DNA from: Bacteroidaceae bacterium
GTDB taxonomy: Bacteria > Bacteroidota > Bacteroidia > Bacteroidales > Bacteroidaceae
Direction: 5' to 3'
Length of the DNA: 64,000 nt
NCBI GenBank assembly: GCA_030843315.1
Contig: JAUUPT010000013.1
Location: 1 to 64,000 of the forward strand
Shown: positions 34,003 to 42,328 of the stretch, piece by piece
Layout of the letters: every line of letters starts with the position of its first letter
Numbering within the stretch: the stretch's first letter is position 1
The notes under the pieces: model-generated
Database searches by the model: none
Told to the model about the DNA's origin: nothing
The model's input: only the letters and a program-made list of their open reading frames with translations
Made by a program: the position numbers and the translations under genes

Positions 34003-35877
34003 TTATCTTCCGCAAAGCACCAGTAGCACGTTGATGTCGCTCGGAGAGACTCCTGGAATTCTGCTCGCTTGGGCAATTGTTTCCGGATCAATCTTCACTA
34101 ACTTCTGTCTTGCTTCGGTGGAAAGGGACTGAATGGAATTATAGTCAAACTTCCCCTTTATCTTGATGCTCTCCAATCTTGCCAGTTTATCTGCAATGAT
34201 TCGTTCGCGTCCTATGTAGCCTTCATACTTAATAAGTATCTCTGCCGCTTCTACAATTTCATCCTTTCTATCGGAGATTTTATCCAATTCGCGTTGGAAG
34301 GCACTGACGTGTTGCGCCATGTTCTCAATCGTCACTTGCGGGCGATTTAATAACTCTATCAGTTTGCATCCCTGGCGGAGTGGAGTAGTGCCGAGGTCTT
34401 CGAGTGCCGGATTAATTAATGCCGGTTTCATCGAATAATTTCGTGCAAAGTTTATAATACTATTCACTGCTTCCCGCTTTTGCTTCAACAGTTCGTAACG
34501 GTCTTCTTTCACCAATCCCAGCTTCCATGCCTTTTCAGTGAGGCGCATATCGGCATCATCCATACGGAGCAGGATGCGATATTCTGCGCGCGAGGTAAAC
34601 ATACGATAAGGTTCGTCTACACCTTTGGTCACTAAATCATCGATTAAAACGCCGATATATGCTTCATCCCGTGCCAGGGTAAATGGCTCTCCGCCGTGGC
34701 AGTTGATGTGTGCATTGATACCTGCAATGATGCCTTGTCCGGCAGCTTCTTCGTATCCGGTAGTTCCGTTCACTTGTCCGGCAAAGAAGAGATTTTTAAT
34801 TTTCTTCGTTTCCAACGTATGTTTCAGTTGGGTAGGGTCGAAGAAATCGTACTCGATGGCATACCCCGGGCGATAAATCACCAAGTCCTTGAATGCCGGT
34901 ATCTTCTTCAACGCTGCAATCTGGATGTCCATTGGCAGTGAAGAAGAGAAGCCATTCAGATAAAGTTCCTGGGTCGTTTCTCCTTCCGGTTCCAGGAAAA
35001 GCTGGTGTTGCGGTTTGTCGGGGAAGGTCACAATCTTGGTTTCTATGCTTGGGCAGTAACGCGGACCGATACTCTGAATTTGTCCGTTGAAAAGGGGAGA
35101 ATCCGGTAGTCCCTCTCGCAAGATGTGATGTACTTCTTCGTTGGTGAAACAAGTCCAGCAAGGCAGTTGTTTCAAGTGACGTACGCCGGTATTCATAAAG
35201 GAGAACTTATGGAAATCGTTCTCTCCATCCTGAATCTCCATTTGGTCATAATGCACACTTCGTCCGTCGATGCGTACGGGAGTTCCCGTTTTCATTCGTC
35301 CGTAAGTGATGCCCTGTTTTGCGATGGATTCAGTTAATTGGTAAGATGCAGGCTCTGCCATACGTCCGCCGGGGAGCATGGTGCGGCCTACGTGCATCAA
35401 GCCGTTGAGGAAAGTACCGGCAGTCAGCACCACGCACTTGGCGCGGAAAGTTACCCCCCATAGGGTTTCTACCCCCACAATTTCTCCGTTTTCAACGAGG
35501 ATTTCGCGTACGGTGTCTTGCCAGATATGCAGGTTCTCGGTGTTCTCCAGAATCTCCCGCCAAGCCCAGATAAACTTATTGCGGTCGCATTGTGCCCGCG
35601 GGCTCCACATGGCAGGGCCTTTGGAGCGGTTCAGAATGCGGAACTGTATAGCCGTCCGGTCGGTCACCAGTCCCATATATCCTCCCAATGCATCGATCTC
35701 GCGTACTATCTGTCCTTTGGCGATGCCTCCCACTGCCGGGTTGCAGCTCATTTGGCCGATCTTATTCATATCCATCGTGATAAGACAAGTCTTTGAACCC
35801 AGGTTCGCAGCAGCAGCAGCAGCCTCACAGCCAGCGTGTCCGGCACCGATTACAATAACGTCATACTTAAATTCCAT
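34003..35877 (-). CDS. mnmG: tRNA uridine-34 carboxymethylaminomethyl synthesis enzyme MnmG
   Basis: The 624-residue FAD-dependent protein acts with MnmE to form the cmnm5 modification at the tRNA wobble uridine. The N-terminal dinucleotide-binding motif is IGAGHAGCEAA (~11-21). The family signatures GGIAKGQIVREIDALGG (~51-67) and GYAIEYDFFDP (~342) are present, as is the C-terminal helical MnmE/tRNA-binding domain. It is the first gene of mnmG - apt - uvrC, with a -7 box 26 bp upstream. Confidence 0.97.
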   Translation of the reverse strand: MEFKYDVIVIGAGHAGCEAAAAAANLGSKTCLITMDMNKIGQMSCNPAVGGIAKGQIVREIDALGGYMGLVTDRTAIQFRILNRSKGPAMWSPRAQCDRNKFIWAWREILENTENLHIWQDTVREILVENGEIVGVETLWGVTFRAKCVVLTAGTFLNGLMHVGRTMLPGGRMAEPASYQLTESIAKQGITYGRMKTGTPVRIDGRSVHYDQMEIQDGENDFHKFSFMNTGVRHLKQLPCWTCFTNEEVHHILREGLPDSPLFNGQIQSIGPRYCPSIETKIVTFPDKPQHQLFLEPEGETTQELYLNGFSSSLPMDIQIAALKKIPAFKDLVIYRPGYAIEYDFFDPTQLKHTLETKKIKNLFFAGQVNGTTGYEEAAGQGIIAGINAHINCHGGEPFTLARDEAYIGVLIDDLVTKGVDEPYRMFTSRAEYRILLRMDDADMRLTEKAWKLGLVKEDRYELLKQKREAVNSIINFARNYSMKPALINPALEDLGTTPLRQGCKLIELLNRPQVTIENMAQHVSAFQRELDKISDRKDEIVEAAEILIKYEGYIGRERIIADKLARLESIKIKGKFDYNSIQSLSTEARQKLVKIDPETIAQASRIPGVSPSDINVLLVLCGR

Positions 35878-35902
35878 TCGTTCAGTGTAGTTTAAAACCG
35901 TG

Positions 35903-35910
35903 CAAAGTTA
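35903..35910 (-). promoter_or_regulatory. -7 box of the mnmG operon
   Basis: The minus strand reads TAACTTTG within TCGTAACTTTGCA, the same 13-mer as at the dtd promoter. Confidence 0.5.
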
Positions 35911-35974
35911 CGAAAAAGTTACGTTGCACCCACGCTTCTTTAATTTTGTTTATGACAGAGGCGATGCACGCATG

Positions 35975-37207
35975 CTATCGCTCCAGCCACTTTCGGATGG
36001 GTGGCATCAGTTCTTCCATAAAATCTTCCTGCTTCTCCTGTTTCGTATTCAGATCCCAGATGTATTGGCGGGCTTCATGGGGATTCTCGGTTTGGAATAT
36101 TTCATAATACAATTCTTCGCGTTTTACGTATTTTTCGGCAAATCCGTCTTCTGCGATATGCGGCACGCCTATTACTATTCGGAATTCGGGAATCGTACGG
36201 TAGTACACATATCCCGTAAATACGTCTTGATAGGTGATGCCCGGACAAGTTCGCGGGTCATGATCGAAAGCATCTTTCCCGAACGGGCTTCCTGAAAAGT
36301 CGAATCCGGCATTGTTTATTTTCTGATATTGAAATGCAGCATCCCATCTCCCGTTTTGTGTAGGGGCTACGGATACGTCATTGTCCGAACGTATGGCCGA
36401 AAGCGCGAATTGGTTGACTAACACATTGGCGCATCGGTCGGGAAATGCTTCGAATACAAAGCGTGCCACATTCTGTTCCGGTACTCCCGCTTTGCGGTGA
36501 TAGCCGGGACTATAAGCATGTCGGGAATTCATGATGACCAATGCTTTCTGTTTGGGATTCCGGGCTTTCATTTCCCAGAAATTGCGGATAATGTAGTCCG
36601 CCATCAGGCTGTCACGCTGGAAATAGTCATCAAACTGCCCGTAAGACTCTTTCAGGTTTTCTTTTGTAGGGTGTTTGGTATTGAAAAAGATGTCGGATGG
36701 ATAAAAAGAAATCTTCTTTTTATCAGGTAATGTGCTGTTTATCTGATAAATACTTTCTGCAAAATAAGTCCAGTTATAGGGGTGCCAAACAGGATAAAAA
36801 AGCATGTTGCGCCGGAAATGCAGAATCTGTTTGTCTACCTCTTCCTTGCTCAATCCGTCGGTATGGAGAAAAGTATTCAGTTCCGGGTTTATGCTTCTCG
36901 AGCCTACCTCTGTAAACACTACCCCCACGTGGTTGATGAAAAAGGAATCGCGCAGCACTTCCAGATAGAGTTCATATTGAGTGATATCCCGATGGTCACG
37001 TTCGCTGATAAAGACGATGTCATGTTCCTTGAACAAGGAAAGGATATACTCTTTTGCCGTCATTTGCTTGCCGGATAAGAAATCGACATAAGGTTTGATG
37101 GCTTTATGTGGCTGAGCCATTGCCGTGAAAGTGCTCAACAGAAAGGTAATAAGGCATAACACTGTTTTCACAGATACCCTTCTTCGGGGAGAAATGAAAT
37201 GTTCCAT
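35975..37207 (-). CDS. Secreted ChaN/erythromycin-esterase-like protein, function unknown
   Basis: The 410-residue protein has a signal peptide (hydrophobic ~15-28, cleavage near AMAQP, ~32). The segment DIVFISERDHRDITQYE (~62-78), followed by GVVFTEVGS (~94-102), resembles the Glu/His-containing start of ChaN- and EreA-type folds. A later histidine lies in IMNSRHAYSPG (~223). Assignment to that superfamily is tentative; substrate and reaction are unknown. It is transcribed alone, divergently from the TPR-HTH regulator. The 67 bp after mnmG's promoter side contain no hairpin. Confidence 0.6.
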   Translation of the reverse strand: MEHFISPRRRVSVKTVLCLITFLLSTFTAMAQPHKAIKPYVDFLSGKQMTAKEYILSLFKEHDIVFISERDHRDITQYELYLEVLRDSFFINHVGVVFTEVGSRSINPELNTFLHTDGLSKEEVDKQILHFRRNMLFYPVWHPYNWTYFAESIYQINSTLPDKKKISFYPSDIFFNTKHPTKENLKESYGQFDDYFQRDSLMADYIIRNFWEMKARNPKQKALVIMNSRHAYSPGYHRKAGVPEQNVARFVFEAFPDRCANVLVNQFALSAIRSDNDVSVAPTQNGRWDAAFQYQKINNAGFDFSGSPFGKDAFDHDPRTCPGITYQDVFTGYVYYRTIPEFRIVIGVPHIAEDGFAEKYVKREELYYEIFQTENPHEARQYIWDLNTKQEKQEDFMEELMPPIRKWLER

Positions 37208-37300
37208 AGTTTCTGAATGTTTTTATGATGTGTCTCTATTTATCGTTGTAAATGTATTCAATAAATCTTGGAATTACAATTCTTTTCTGAAAAAGATACA

Positions 37301-37308
37301 TACCTTTG
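37301..37308 (+). promoter_or_regulatory. -7 box of the TPR-HTH regulator
   Basis: TACCTTTG (TAnnTTTG) lies in the context GAAAAAGATACATACCTTTG, which is nearly identical to the SusC1 promoter at 42265-42272. The start codon is 54 bp downstream. Confidence 0.5.
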
Positions 37309-37361
37309 CAGTGACAGGCACTTAGGCGCCCTCTCGATTGTACCATTATAAAGTAAAAAGA

Positions 37362-39011
37362 ATGCGGACGAAATGCTTTTTCCTTATTGTTGCGGGCTTG
37401 TTTTTGCTGTATGCATGTACCGGTTCTTCTCCTCGTAAGATGCCCCGGCTTTCCGATGCGTGGGTGAAGGAGCATCCCGACAGTGCGCTTGTGCTGTTGG
37501 ATGCCCTGCTGTTTCCCGAAGAACTGCCCCTTCCCGAGCGTGCCGAGTATGCGCGTCTGCGTGCAAGCGCTTGTGCGGAAGCCGATAAATCGTTTGCACA
37601 GGATACGTTGCTCGAGGCTGCCATCCGCTATTATACGGCTTGCGGCGATTCGTTTCATTTGTCAGAATGCTATCGTTTGAATGCCTTGCGTCAGCTTCAT
37701 AAAGATGACAATGCTGCTGCCTTGAATAGTTTCATGCTTTCTGAACGCTTCTTGCCGCAATCGGCAGACAGTCTTCGTCTGTTGCTTTATAACCGGATTG
37801 CCCAGCAAGCATTGACCGCTTCCTGCTATGACGTGAGCCGGCGTTATGCCCGTCGGTTGATGGCTTCGCGGGATACCTCTTTTCAATTGGTGGGTTACTA
37901 TACGCTTGCCATTGCTTTTAATTGGGAAGCAAAGCGCGAGACGGGTTTGTCCGATTCCGCTTTTTACTATATGGAGAAGGGTATTTCTCTTGCTGAAGCG
38001 CATCCTGACGCACTTTTGCCCCATTATCTCCGCAACTCTATGAATTCCTGTCTGTCAGAGCAAGAAGCTTTGCGCCGCTTGCAGAAAGTCATTTCTTTGG
38101 AGGGCGAGAGTTGCAATGTGCTGGCAAGCATTGCCCAAGTCTTTCTTGCCACTCATCAGCTCGATTCTGCCGAGCACTACCTTCGCCGTGCAGAAGATAA
38201 TTATGCGCAGACCTGGCAAAGTCACGGTCGTGAATACGTCACGATGCGCAATGAGCTTTCCGTTTTGCGTTCTTGCCTGGACTATGCCCGCGGGCAGAAA
38301 GATTTCTTCTCTTTTCCCGGAGCGTTCAACGATTCCATCTACTTTGCCAGTGAGCATAACAAGCGCGTTTGGGAAGAACAAAGCAGTGTACAAAGCCGCA
38401 ATGCCGCCCGCAATCTGTACTATCAGCAGCAACGGCAACGAATGCAACTGCTGCTGCTTTGTATCGCTTTCTGTGTGTTTATTGCTGCTATCGTCATTTC
38501 TTTGTACATTCGCCGCAAGCGCAACCGCTGGCTGGAAGCGGAGGAACGTGCCGAGACTCTGCAATGCTTGTTGAACGATGCTTCGCAAGCCACATCCGAC
38601 ACTCCCCACGACAGCCATTTCTTCAAGAAGATATTGCTGCAACAGCTCGGCATCCTTCGCCTGATAGCTACCGCACCCACGGAGCAGAACAAGGAATTGT
38701 TGCAACAGATAGCCCGTATCAGTAACCGTGAAGTCCCGGCGGACAGCCTGCTGAACTGGGCGGATCTTTATCCCGTCATCGACTCCCTCTACGACGACTT
38801 CCATGCCCGGCTCATTGAGCGCTTCGGCCATCTGCTGGGCGAACGGGAAGTACAGCTCTGCTGTCTGCTTGCCGCCGGGTTCTCTACTAAGGAGATAAGT
38901 GTAGTTACCAACCAAAGTCCACGTACCGTCTATCAGCGCAAGTCGGACATCCGACGTAAACTACGGATGGAAGAAGGGGAAGATATTGTGGAGCATATAA
39001 CTTCCATATAA
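37362..39011 (+). CDS. Membrane-anchored TPR protein with LuxR-type HTH
   Basis: The 549-residue protein starts with a lipoprotein-like signal (LLYAC, Cys19). A helical TPR-like periplasmic region (~30-340) precedes a single membrane helix (~362-382) and basic residues. A cytoplasmic coiled region (~390-480) leads to a LuxR/GerE-type helix-turn-helix (~490-545, LAAGFSTKEISVVTNQSPRTVYQ). This layout is a one-component membrane regulator seen in Bacteroidetes; ligand and targets are unknown. I chose the ATG at 37362: the TTG 24 bp upstream would add a basic segment before the signal. The downstream TonB-dependent-receptor-like gene starts 158 bp later with its own promoter and may be its target. 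Confidence 0.85.
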   Translation: MRTKCFFLIVAGLFLLYACTGSSPRKMPRLSDAWVKEHPDSALVLLDALLFPEELPLPERAEYARLRASACAEADKSFAQDTLLEAAIRYYTACGDSFHLSECYRLNALRQLHKDDNAAALNSFMLSERFLPQSADSLRLLLYNRIAQQALTASCYDVSRRYARRLMASRDTSFQLVGYYTLAIAFNWEAKRETGLSDSAFYYMEKGISLAEAHPDALLPHYLRNSMNSCLSEQEALRRLQKVISLEGESCNVLASIAQVFLATHQLDSAEHYLRRAEDNYAQTWQSHGREYVTMRNELSVLRSCLDYARGQKDFFSFPGAFNDSIYFASEHNKRVWEEQSSVQSRNAARNLYYQQQRQRMQLLLLCIAFCVFIAAIVISLYIRRKRNRWLEAEERAETLQCLLNDASQATSDTPHDSHFFKKILLQQLGILRLIATAPTEQNKELLQQIARISNREVPADSLLNWADLYPVIDSLYDDFHARLIERFGHLLGEREVQLCCLLAAGFSTKEISVVTNQSPRTVYQRKSDIRRKLRMEEGEDIVEHITSI

Positions 39012-39132
39012 CCCCATTCGCTCTCCAATATAAACTTTTTGTTTTGTAATGTGTTTACTATCAATGCATTATTTGCGTCTCTGCACCCTGAAAAACAGAA
39101 ACATATAACCCTGCCATAACCCTCTTTCCCCC

Positions 39133-39140
39133 TACCTTTG
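39133..39140 (+). promoter_or_regulatory. -7 box of the TonB-receptor-like gene
   Basis: TACCTTTG (TAnnTTTG) lies 29 bp before the ATG at 39170. Confidence 0.5.
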
Positions 39141-39169
39141 CTTTCAGAAAATCAAACTGGAAAGTAAAG

Positions 39170-41263
39170 ATGAAAAAGATTCTTTTGAGCCTTGCCGCTG
39201 CTTTATGCGGCATATTGATGCACGCGCAAGTGCTTGTGCATACCGATTCCCTGAATATGCTCACCGATACGCTGGGCGAAGTTACTATCCGCGCTTCCCG
39301 CGTTATTCGTAAATCGGACCGCCAGGTCATTCTCCCCACAAGCGAACAAAAGGAAAAGTCCGTCAACGGGCTGGAACTGACTCAACGGCTTTCGCTGCCC
39401 CGTGTGTTTGTTAACGTCTCCCAAAGCAGCATCAGTATGGCGGGCGGCGAAACCCTGCAACTACGCATCAACGGAGTGGAAGCCACTTCACAGGAAGTCC
39501 TGGCTCTGTCTCCCGAGGATATCCGACGGGTAGAGTACCATGACAATCCCGGTCTGCGTTACGGTGAAGGCGTGGGTGCCGTCATCGACTATATCACCGT
39601 GCGCCGCACGTCCGGCGGCAACGTCGGCACCAGCCTCTTGCAACAAGCCAACTCCGTGGGTGCCGACCAGGTGTATGGAACCTTCCACTACGGACGCTCC
39701 CAATTCGGTTTCAGCTATTACACCAATTTCCATTCCTACGATGACGTTTATGCCGATGAAAAGGAGGATTTCAGACTCCCGGACGGCTCCGTCTTTTCCC
39801 GTCGGACGGACGGCCTGCCCGGCAAGAACAGCGAGATTCTCCACATGGGAAGTGCCACTTACAACTATACCACCGATGAGAACTTCATGCTCAGTGCCAA
39901 ATTCTCTCTTCTGAAGTATGATGTCGGCAAGGTTCTTGATCGTGGGGAGGTTTACAACCTTGCCAATCCCGATTACCGCCTTTCACGCGAGCGCAATAAC
40001 CCTCGCTGGTGGAACCGCCCCTCGCTCGACATTTACCTCTACCGGAAACTCAAAAACCACCAATCCATCGCCCTCGATGTAGTAGGAACCTATAACGGAA
40101 ATCATGAGAAAACCTCTCTTCGCGACAGCCACGGCGAAGAGGTCTTTACCGACCTGCTGACCGATGTGCATAGCAAACGCTACTCCCTCATTGCCGAAGC
40201 CATCTACGAAAAAGTATGGGGAACCAATCGTCTGACCGCCGGCCTGAAGCATACCCAGGCAAAAACCGACAATACCTATCGTGGCGATACCCACACCGAC
40301 ACCCATGCGCGTGATGCCGACACCTACGGATATGCCGAATTCATCGGAAAAACCGGTCGTCTGACCTATACCCTCGGTGCCGGTGCAGCCCGCACCCATA
40401 TCAGCCAGCAGGGCCAACCGGCATTGAACCAATGGAATTTCCGTCCCACGCTGAAGTTGCTCTATGCCTTCAATGACGTGTTTTCCATGCGCTTCCGCTA
40501 TCTTCTGCGCAATGTCAACCCTTCTCTCTCGCAACTCAGCGACGTGGAGCAACAGACCGACTCCCTGCAATTGCTTCGTGGCAACCCTTCCCTCGACAGT
40601 AATCTTCGCCATACTTTCGGGCTGAACCTGGATGTCAACCGCCCTTCCTTCCAGTTGGGACTGAGCCTGCTCTACTACCTGCAACACCACCCCGTGATGG
40701 AAGAGACTTCCTACGATGCCGCCCGCTCCCTTTTTGTCAAGACCTACGCCAATCAGCGCCGTTTCGAGACGATGAATGCGGAACTTTATGCCAACATCTC
40801 CCTTTGGAAGGACCATGTGAATCTGTATTTCAACGGCGGTGTCAATCATTTCATCTCTACCGGTCGCGCTTACCGCCACCGCTACACCGACTTTTATTAT
40901 ATTTCGCAGATACAGGCAGATTACAAAAACTTCCTTTTCATCGCACAATTCATCCGTCAGGAGAACTCCTTCTATGGTGAAACCATGAGTACCTGGAATC
41001 GCTACAACCAATATCTGATAGGCTATAAATTCCGCAACAACATGCGCCTCAGTGTGGGTATTCAGGATCCTTTCGGAGAATTCAGCACCAGCGTCACCCG
41101 AAACTATGCTGCCCTGGTCGGCAGTACAAAGACGATGCACTATCCCAATCTGAAGCATTGTCTGCTGGTTTCCTTCTCCTGGAATCTGAACTTCGGAAAG
41201 CAATACAGAGCCTTGCAGAAGAAGATAGAGAACAGCGATTCGGAAAGCGGTATCCTGAAGTAG
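39170..41263 (+). CDS. TonB-dependent-receptor-like outer membrane protein
   Basis: The 697-residue protein has a signal peptide (cleavage near MHAQV, ~20). A plug domain (~30-150, TLGEVTIRASRV through GEGVGAVIDYITVRR) is followed by a beta-barrel (~150-690) with alternating aromatic strands. It is shorter than SusC proteins, lacks the N-terminal carboxypeptidase-like domain and has no SusD partner. It therefore belongs with the smaller outer membrane barrels that take up non-glycan ligands or act in envelope stress. No clear TonB box can be named. Its neighbour, the TPR-HTH regulator, probably governs it. A 22-bp stem hairpin lies downstream. Confidence 0.85.
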   Translation: MKKILLSLAAALCGILMHAQVLVHTDSLNMLTDTLGEVTIRASRVIRKSDRQVILPTSEQKEKSVNGLELTQRLSLPRVFVNVSQSSISMAGGETLQLRINGVEATSQEVLALSPEDIRRVEYHDNPGLRYGEGVGAVIDYITVRRTSGGNVGTSLLQQANSVGADQVYGTFHYGRSQFGFSYYTNFHSYDDVYADEKEDFRLPDGSVFSRRTDGLPGKNSEILHMGSATYNYTTDENFMLSAKFSLLKYDVGKVLDRGEVYNLANPDYRLSRERNNPRWWNRPSLDIYLYRKLKNHQSIALDVVGTYNGNHEKTSLRDSHGEEVFTDLLTDVHSKRYSLIAEAIYEKVWGTNRLTAGLKHTQAKTDNTYRGDTHTDTHARDADTYGYAEFIGKTGRLTYTLGAGAARTHISQQGQPALNQWNFRPTLKLLYAFNDVFSMRFRYLLRNVNPSLSQLSDVEQQTDSLQLLRGNPSLDSNLRHTFGLNLDVNRPSFQLGLSLLYYLQHHPVMEETSYDAARSLFVKTYANQRRFETMNAELYANISLWKDHVNLYFNGGVNHFISTGRAYRHRYTDFYYISQIQADYKNFLFIAQFIRQENSFYGETMSTWNRYNQYLIGYKFRNNMRLSVGIQDPFGEFSTSVTRNYAALVGSTKTMHYPNLKHCLLVSFSWNLNFGKQYRALQKKIENSDSESGILK

Positions 41264-41317
41264 CGTTGTCCCAGTCTACCCTTATCCGCTCCCTATTTCT
41301 ACCTTTATTGATACATT

Positions 41318-41368
41318 ACATCTCCAATGCAAGTCCAATACTATAAATTGGACTTGCATTGGAGATGT
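41318..41368 (+). terminator. Long hairpin after the TonB-receptor-like gene
   Basis: A perfect 22-bp stem (41318-41339 with 41347-41368, 7-nt loop). The right arm's core ATTGGACTTGCATTGG is followed by two partial repeats (ATTGGATTTGT, ATTGGACTTGC) up to 41390. It lacks a T-run. Confidence 0.55.
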
Positions 41369-41461
41369 ATTGGATTTGTATTGGACTTGCTATGAAGCAG
41401 GTCCCTTGTAGATACTTTTCTTAATCCGTGGAAAATCCTCATATTATTCATCCTTTATTCT

Positions 41462-41469
41462 TACTTTTG
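41462..41469 (+). promoter_or_regulatory. -7 box of the DUF6266 gene
   Basis: TACTTTTG matches TAnnTTTG, 80 bp before the start at 41550. The leader contains a possible stem (GTGACTGCTCAA around 41480 with TTGAGTAGTTGCAC around 41503). Confidence 0.45.
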
Positions 41470-41549
41470 CAGGTAGCAAGTGACTGCTCAAGTACAATCA
41501 TCTTTGAGTAGTTGCACTAACAATATTCATTTGTAAAAAGCATAAAATT

Positions 41550-42179
41550 ATGGCACGGACAAAAGACGGGATTTTTGGAGATTTTTCAGGTAAGATAGGC
41601 AATGTGATAGGCTGCAAAGGCAAGACGGGATATTATGTGCGTTCCCGTCCTCAGCACGTCAACAATCCGCAGACGGAGCGGCAGCAGGCACATCGCGGCA
41701 AGTTTGCCGTAGCCATGCGGTTTGCCCGTGCACTTACCCCTTTTCTGCGTATTAGTTATCGTGAATTTGCCGGGGCAGGGCATCCCTTCCATGCGGCAGT
41801 CTCTTCCTTTCTGGAAAATGCCGTGGCAGAAACCGCCGATGGCTATGCCATTGATTTTGAAAAGGCACTCGTTTCCCGTGGCTCCTTGACCGCGGTACAT
41901 CAGGCAACCTCAGTACAGACTGCGAACAATATTTCTTTCGAATGGACTGACAATAGTGGTGAAGGCAATGCTGTTGCTGCTGATGCCGCCCTTCTGTTGG
42001 TCTTCAACAAGACGCGTTGGGAGGCTGTATATAGTGATGCCACTGCCCGCCGTTCTGATGAAAAGGCGGAATTGGATATCCCGAAGGAATGGGAGAAAGA
42101 TGAACTTGTGACCTATCTTGGCTTCCGCAGTGGGGATGGGGAGACGGTGGCAAATAGTATTTGCTTTATCCTAAAATAG
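41550..42179 (+). CDS. DUF6266 family protein
   Basis: The 209-residue protein has no signal peptide. The N-terminal pattern GIFGDFSGKIGNVIGCKGKT with YYVRSRPQ just after it is the hallmark of DUF6266 proteins, which are common in Bacteroidetes and have no established function. The C-terminal half looks like a beta-sandwich (NISFEWTDNSGEGN onward). It is a separate transcription unit between the TonB-receptor-like gene and the SusC1 promoter. Any link with the polysaccharide locus is positional only. Confidence 0.8.
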   Translation: MARTKDGIFGDFSGKIGNVIGCKGKTGYYVRSRPQHVNNPQTERQQAHRGKFAVAMRFARALTPFLRISYREFAGAGHPFHAAVSSFLENAVAETADGYAIDFEKALVSRGSLTAVHQATSVQTANNISFEWTDNSGEGNAVAADAALLLVFNKTRWEAVYSDATARRSDEKAELDIPKEWEKDELVTYLGFRSGDGETVANSICFILK

Positions 42180-42264
42180 ATGGCTTATTTCTTCTTTTTG
42201 GCTTAAAATGTAATCAAAATGCAACTTTTTGCTTAAAGTTGATTTACTTTATGAAAAAGATACA

Positions 42265-42272
42265 TATCTTTG
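42265..42272 (+). promoter_or_regulatory. -7 box of the SusC1-SusD1 operon
   Basis: TATCTTTG (TAnnTTTG) follows GAAAAAGATACA, with a leader of about 50 nt to the ATG at 42329. Confidence 0.5.
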
Positions 42273-42328
42273 CAAGGATTGAATATTTATAGACAACTTG
42301 CATTGATTAATTTTAAGACAGAGAAGTT

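Noticed and set aside
39983..41203. 406-codon open frame on the minus strand
   Set aside because: Antisense to the TonB-receptor-like barrel, with no recognisable domain or promoter.
41318..41390. Transposon end or IS remnant
   Set aside because: Only a hairpin plus short partial repeats; no transposase remnant or target duplication is visible.
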